Below are positions 7,120 through 10,358 of a stretch of 10,358 nt of DNA, in pieces. This DNA is from Enterocloster bolteae (lineage in GTDB: Bacteria; Bacillota_A; Clostridia; Lachnospirales; Lachnospiraceae): NCBI GenBank assembly GCA_021769025.1, contig JAETTS010000058.1:1-10358 (forward strand), read 5' to 3'. A program made the position numbers and the translations under genes. The notes under the pieces are model-generated. The model saw nothing but the letters and a program-made list of their open reading frames with translations. It was not told the origin of the DNA and did not search any database. Position 1 is the stretch's first letter. Every line of letters begins with the position of its first letter.

Positions 7120-9000
7120 ATGAATACTGCACTGAATATCACCCAATGCACCACCCAATATCTCCAACATGTGAACGGCTCTTCCCAGACCAATCCATTT
7201 CTGCGTCAGTCTCTGGATACCTTTCATGCGGTCTATTATGAAGTTGTGAAGTTGGAATTAACAAAGAGAGGGCTTCCTGGCAAAGCCTTTTGCAGAGCGT
7301 ATCTGGACGCGTCTCTGGATCGGATCCGAAACCGGATGGATATGGCCGAATTCGGGATTCCGGCGCTGATCCGGATTCTTTTTGCGTACCGAACCATGCT
7401 GCCAGCAGATGCCGTACATGAGATAGAAGAAACCCTTATAGGATTTCGTTACTGGCTGGATGAACCTGGGGAGATCAATGCCTGCTATTTTACGGAGAAT
7501 CATCAGATCCTCTACCACAGCGCAGAATATCTGGTGGGAAGCTTATTCCCGGACAGAACCTTTCCTTCCAACGGCCAGACAGGAAGCTGGCATAAGGAAC
7601 ATGGAAGGCAATGCCTGTTGCGCTGGATGGAGTGGAGGCGCCGCTTTGGCTTTAGCGAGTGGTGTACCAATTACTATGCTGAGGATATGATCGCACTTCT
7701 GGGCCTTCGGTTCTATGGGGAAGAGGACGTGAAAAAGAAGGCGGAGGAACTCTTACATATGCTTCTTTTGGAAATTGCCCTGAATACCTTTGAGGGTCAC
7801 TGGATTGGCTCCCAGGGACGGACTTACACCAGGTATCTGGCCGAGCCAGATATGGAATCCATCAGTCCCATCTGCAAGCTGTACTGGGGAGAGGGAACCT
7901 GGGACGGGCCCTTGGCAGACTGCGCTGTCATGCTGGCTGTCTATGACTATCCATGCCCGGAGAACATCCGGCAGATCGGAAGGGACAAGCCTCCTGTCAT
8001 GATAAACCGGGAACGGATGAGCCTGAATACCGCAGATGCCAAGCAATTTGGCGTAGATCCTGGAGATTTTCACAATATCATGTTCTTCTGGGGCAACCAA
8101 ACCTATGATGCCAGAGAAGTCATTGCCAATTCCCATCATGTTATCAGGCCTGACAACTGGATGAACGAGCGGATCCATGCCTATCAGGAAATGTATGACT
8201 TGTGTGACCTGGCCGGCATCCCATGTGATCCGGATCCAGACTTTACGGCCTTGACCCAGGTGGATCTGTATACCTACCGCACGCCGGACTATGGCCTTAG
8301 CTGCGCCCAGGATTTCCGCAAAGGGAAACAGGGATACCAGCAACAGCCCTGGGCAGCTTTCCTTGGTGGAAAGGCCAGGGTGTTTACCAATCATCCTGGC
8401 TCCCAGGATTTCATGGACCGGCCTAACCAGATGGCCGGCAACTGGTATCTGCCTAAAGCAGTCCAGCATGAAAATGTGGTTCTGTGTATCTACCGAACTC
8501 CGGCGGACTGTATCCGTATGTTGGAGACCCATGCCTATTTCCCCAGGAAAGAGTTTGACGAAGTCCGGGAAGTGGATGGATGGGTATTGGGACGAAAGAA
8601 AAACGCCTATATCGCCCTTCGCTCTCTACTACCCGCCCGCTTCCTAAAACCGGATCCCAGGCTGTATGAGGAGGTCTATCCAGACCGGTGGGAACAAATT
8701 TACCAGGATGCAATGCCCTATTTCTACCACGCCAACGGCCATGCCAACGTGTGGGTTGCAGAGATGGGCAGCCTGGCGCAGAACGGCTCCTTTGACAGGT
8801 TTTGCGATGGTTTCCTGACAGATGGAAAACTGGAAGGGGATACCTTCCACGCGGTCTACCATTCACCCTCCCAGGGCGAGATGACCCTAGGGTGGAATGA
8901 ACCGCTGACCGTAAAAGGTATCGTCCTTCCAGTACATGATTATAAACGGTATGATAATCCTTATCGTAAAGAGACGTTTGTCAAGCCGGCAGCCTCCTAA
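7120..9000 (+). CDS. Uncharacterised 626-residue protein, possible cytoplasmic glycan-active enzyme
   Basis: No named family can be assigned with certainty. The protein has no signal peptide or membrane span, so it acts in the cytoplasm. Residues about 1-280 look helix-rich, with ENHQILYHSAEYL (126-138), SWHKEHGR (156-163), FGFSEW (176-181) and GRTYTRYL (233-240). These aromatic, His and Glu clusters are reminiscent of the (alpha/alpha) toroid of polysaccharide lyases and six-hairpin glycosidases. Residues about 370-600 look strand-rich (for example VVLCIYRT, HANVWVAEMG), as in two-domain lyases of the heparinase II/III type. The ATG at 7120 lies three bases after the regulator stop, with AAAGGA seven bases upstream, so it is co-transcribed and probably coupled. 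Its place opposite a sugar importer that otherwise lacks an enzyme suggests it degrades the imported oligosaccharide. Fold and role are inference. Confidence 0.75.
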   Translation: MNTALNITQCTTQYLQHVNGSSQTNPFLRQSLDTFHAVYYEVVKLELTKRGLPGKAFCRAYLDASLDRIRNRMDMAEFGIPALIRILFAYRTMLPADAVHEIEETLIGFRYWLDEPGEINACYFTENHQILYHSAEYLVGSLFPDRTFPSNGQTGSWHKEHGRQCLLRWMEWRRRFGFSEWCTNYYAEDMIALLGLRFYGEEDVKKKAEELLHMLLLEIALNTFEGHWIGSQGRTYTRYLAEPDMESISPICKLYWGEGTWDGPLADCAVMLAVYDYPCPENIRQIGRDKPPVMINRERMSLNTADAKQFGVDPGDFHNIMFFWGNQTYDAREVIANSHHVIRPDNWMNERIHAYQEMYDLCDLAGIPCDPDPDFTALTQVDLYTYRTPDYGLSCAQDFRKGKQGYQQQPWAAFLGGKARVFTNHPGSQDFMDRPNQMAGNWYLPKAVQHENVVLCIYRTPADCIRMLETHAYFPRKEFDEVREVDGWVLGRKKNAYIALRSLLPARFLKPDPRLYEEVYPDRWEQIYQDAMPYFYHANGHANVWVAEMGSLAQNGSFDRFCDGFLTDGKLEGDTFHAVYHSPSQGEMTLGWNEPLTVKGIVLPVHDYKRYDNPYRKETFVKPAAS

Positions 9001-9764
9001 CGCTTTGACATCTCTTTCAGCGTGTGAAGCCTCATGTTCACATTCTCATCAAATTCCTCGTCGGAAAACTTAGGGTCCCTTGTGTTCATCCAGATGTCAC
9101 AGGGGGCCTTGCTACATTCTCCGCAGTGCCCAAATCCCTTGTTGTTTCTGACACATTCATAGATGGCGCATGCAGTGCCTTCTGGTGCATGGAATACCTT
9201 TCCGCTGCATGCGTTGCAGCCAGTACACATGCTTCCATAGCAGTAACAGGTGGTGCAGTCTGTTCCACATACGCTTATATCCGGAACCTTCGATTCCTTG
9301 TAGCGGTCATGCCATGCCTGCACAACCGGAAGGGGATGCTGCGTCTGCCTGGCAGCCTCCTCCACGCTTACGCCATCCTTAAACAGACGGCTGGCTACGG
9401 TGTACATGCTCTCCGAAACCTCAATCAAATGGCCATCCGGATCAAAAATGTGGATTCCTCTCTGGAGCCAAGGATAGGTCTTTGGCTCGTGAAGCCGTTC
9501 CACTGACGGATGGTCATCTAAAAGGGCCATAAACCCTTCAAAGTCTTCTGTTTCAAAATAAAGTTCCATAGTATTGGAACGGTATTTCATGGTCTCAGGC
9601 GGAAATCCTGCGATCTCGTCGAAATGCTCCTGCAGCGACAGGCCACAGGTCAATGCCTTGCACCACCCAAGGTCAACTGCTACCTTCTCTCCAAACAACT
9701 CTTCGTAAAACTGCAGGGAAGCCTGCATATCCTTTACGGCAATCAATGTATTACAATATCTCAT
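8997..9764 (-). CDS. VOC (glyoxalase-like) domain fused to cysteine-rich DUF3795 domain
   Basis: This 255-residue cytoplasmic protein has three parts. Residues 1-118 form a VOC/glyoxalase-fold domain (MRYCNTLIAVKDM, SLQFYEELFG, then IFDPDGHLIEV). The N-terminal metal-ligand position, often His, is Asn5, while Glu116 is kept, so metal binding may be altered. Residues about 121-155 form a short helical segment (LFKDGVSVEEAARQTQ) resembling a helix-turn-helix. Residues 160-228 form a DUF3795-type domain with 12 cysteines (166, 170, 173, 175, 180, 183, 186, 199, 204, 214, 217, 222), including CGxxC and CxxCxxxPC spacing, suited to zinc or an iron-sulfur cluster. The ATG at 9764 follows AAGGAGG nine bases upstream. 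Its stop overlaps that of the convergent 626-residue gene. Domain calls are firm; the function is not known. Confidence 0.88.
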   Translation of the reverse strand: MRYCNTLIAVKDMQASLQFYEELFGEKVAVDLGWCKALTCGLSLQEHFDEIAGFPPETMKYRSNTMELYFETEDFEGFMALLDDHPSVERLHEPKTYPWLQRGIHIFDPDGHLIEVSESMYTVASRLFKDGVSVEEAARQTQHPLPVVQAWHDRYKESKVPDISVCGTDCTTCYCYGSMCTGCNACSGKVFHAPEGTACAIYECVRNNKGFGHCGECSKAPCDIWMNTRDPKFSDEEFDENVNMRLHTLKEMSKR

Positions 9765-9798
9765 AGCATATCCCCTCCTTCGTGAATTCCGTTTATCT

Positions 9799-9828
9799 AT
9801 CTTATCATGAACAGAGAGGGGATGTATT
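9799..9828 (-). promoter_or_regulatory. Weak promoter candidate for the VOC-DUF3795 gene
   Basis: On the minus strand TGATAAGAT (9807-9799) is an extended -10-like element. AATACA (9828-9823), 18 bases upstream, is a poor -35. Transcription would start near 9792, about 28 bases before the ATG at 9764. The 125-base gap 9765-9889 holds no clear terminator hairpin with a U-tract, so read-through from the small membrane protein gene is also possible. Confidence 0.3.
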
Positions 9829-9889
9829 GTATATTTTCGACATTCTGATTGCCATATTATGAGGCGGTTGCGGCATTAATTGTCCTAAT

Positions 9890-10288
9890 TCACTGGAAAA
9901 ACAGGCCCTCTATAACATTGATAAACACATCTGTTTCCTTGAGTGCATGGGATTTTCCGCGCCACCAAAGGGTGGTGTTGTTGGCTTCCAGGCTTATTGT
10001 TTTCCCATTTTTAAGATGATAGGATACAGACAGGACCGGAGTTTCTTCCGTCTTACCCCCAAACCGGTAATTCAGAAGATTGGCCGATTGCACCAGAAGC
10101 CCAATGCTCTCTTCGTCTGTGAGGCTTCTTTCCTCTGTATTGTTATAAACGATAGTGACTCTTTCCACTTCTTCTTTTTCAGGAAGGCCAATAAGGGGAA
10201 TGCCATGAAACCCAATCCAGACAATCCCATTGATTATACAGGATATAAAAATTACACAGACAATATTCCACAGATAGTTCTTGTTCAC
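9890..10288 (-). CDS. Small membrane-anchored protein of unknown function
   Basis: I do not recognise this 132-residue protein. It has one predicted membrane span at about 7-27 (IVCVIFISCIINGIVWIGF), with lysine before it, so the remaining 100 residues probably lie outside the membrane. That part looks like a small alpha/beta domain: a strand RVTIVYNN, a helix SIGLLVQSANLL, a strand pair LSVSYHLKNGKTISLEAN, then TTLWWRGK and a final helix. No cysteines or catalytic motif stand out in the exported part. The start is GTG at 10286-10288; a GGAGG sits upstream, overlapping the end of the preceding gene, and only six bases separate the two, so they form one operon. Its role is unknown. Confidence 0.7.
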   Translation of the reverse strand: MNKNYLWNIVCVIFISCIINGIVWIGFHGIPLIGLPEKEEVERVTIVYNNTEERSLTDEESIGLLVQSANLLNYRFGGKTEETPVLSVSYHLKNGKTISLEANNTTLWWRGKSHALKETDVFINVIEGLFFQ

Positions 10289-10294
10289 AAACCG

Positions 10295-10358
10295 TCACCC
10301 CCTCCGGATTGCAATCAGGCGAAGCACGTCATCATAGACAGGGTCTTTTTCCTCCACT
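10295..10358 (-). CDS. C-terminal end of an unidentified gene, cut by the right edge
   Basis: The last 20 codons of a minus-strand reading frame end at TGA (10295-10297). The visible residues are VEEKDPVYDDVLRLIAIRRG, too few to assign a family. The frame is supported by its tight spacing to the following GTG start, whose ribosome binding site GGAGGGGG overlaps this gene's last codons. That arrangement is typical of translationally coupled genes. Confidence 0.5.
   Translation of the reverse strand, partial: VEEKDPVYDDVLRLIAIRRG

Noticed and set aside
7753..8532. 259-codon open frame on the minus strand inside the 626-residue gene
   Set aside because: It is fully antisense to a gene with good start, ribosome binding site and operon position. 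Its translation has no recognisable domain and it lacks a ribosome binding site of its own.
9841..9889. Possible terminator after the small membrane protein gene
   Set aside because: Only weak TGCC/GGCA pairing is possible, and no U-tract follows.

Overview
The window looks like chromosomal DNA of an anaerobic Firmicute, probably Lachnospiraceae / Clostridium cluster XIVa. The grounds are strong AGGAGG-type ribosome binding sites before nearly every gene, GTG starts used beside ATG, a moderate base composition, and gene families typical of that group: Lpl/Ytc-type sugar permeases, a membrane-bound YesS-like AraC regulator, and a VOC-DUF3795 protein. No tRNA, rRNA, CRISPR array, insertion sequence or phage gene was seen.

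Layout. (1) Positions 1-991, minus strand: a two-domain PPK2 polyphosphate:AMP phosphotransferase, cut by the left edge, with its own promoter and a long inverted repeat in its leader. (2) Positions 1144-4545, minus strand: a three-gene ABC importer operon in the order permease (LplB type), permease (LplC/YtcP type), lipoprotein binding protein (LplA/YtcQ type). No ATPase gene is present. (3) Positions 4546-4833: a divergent control region with a promoter for each direction and several related 12-base repeats. (4) Positions 4834-9000, plus strand: a 760-residue transmembrane AraC-type regulator and, three bases further on, a 626-residue cytoplasmic protein of unknown function that resembles a two-domain glycan-degrading enzyme. 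(5) Positions 8997-9764, minus strand: a VOC / short helical / cysteine-rich DUF3795 fusion whose stop codon overlaps the stop of the preceding gene. (6) Positions 9890-10358, minus strand: a small single-span membrane protein and the tail of the gene upstream of it.

How the genes probably work together. Regions 2-4 read as one small carbohydrate-use locus. The lipoprotein captures an oligosaccharide outside the cell, the two permeases import it using a shared ATPase encoded elsewhere (as MsmX does in Bacillus), and the 626-residue protein would break it down in the cytoplasm. The transmembrane regulator would sense an external ligand or the loaded binding protein and control the divergent promoters. 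The substrate cannot be read from the sequence. The 626-residue protein and the repeat-rich control region are the most interesting parts of the window. The flanking genes (PPK2, VOC-DUF3795, small membrane protein) appear unrelated to this locus.
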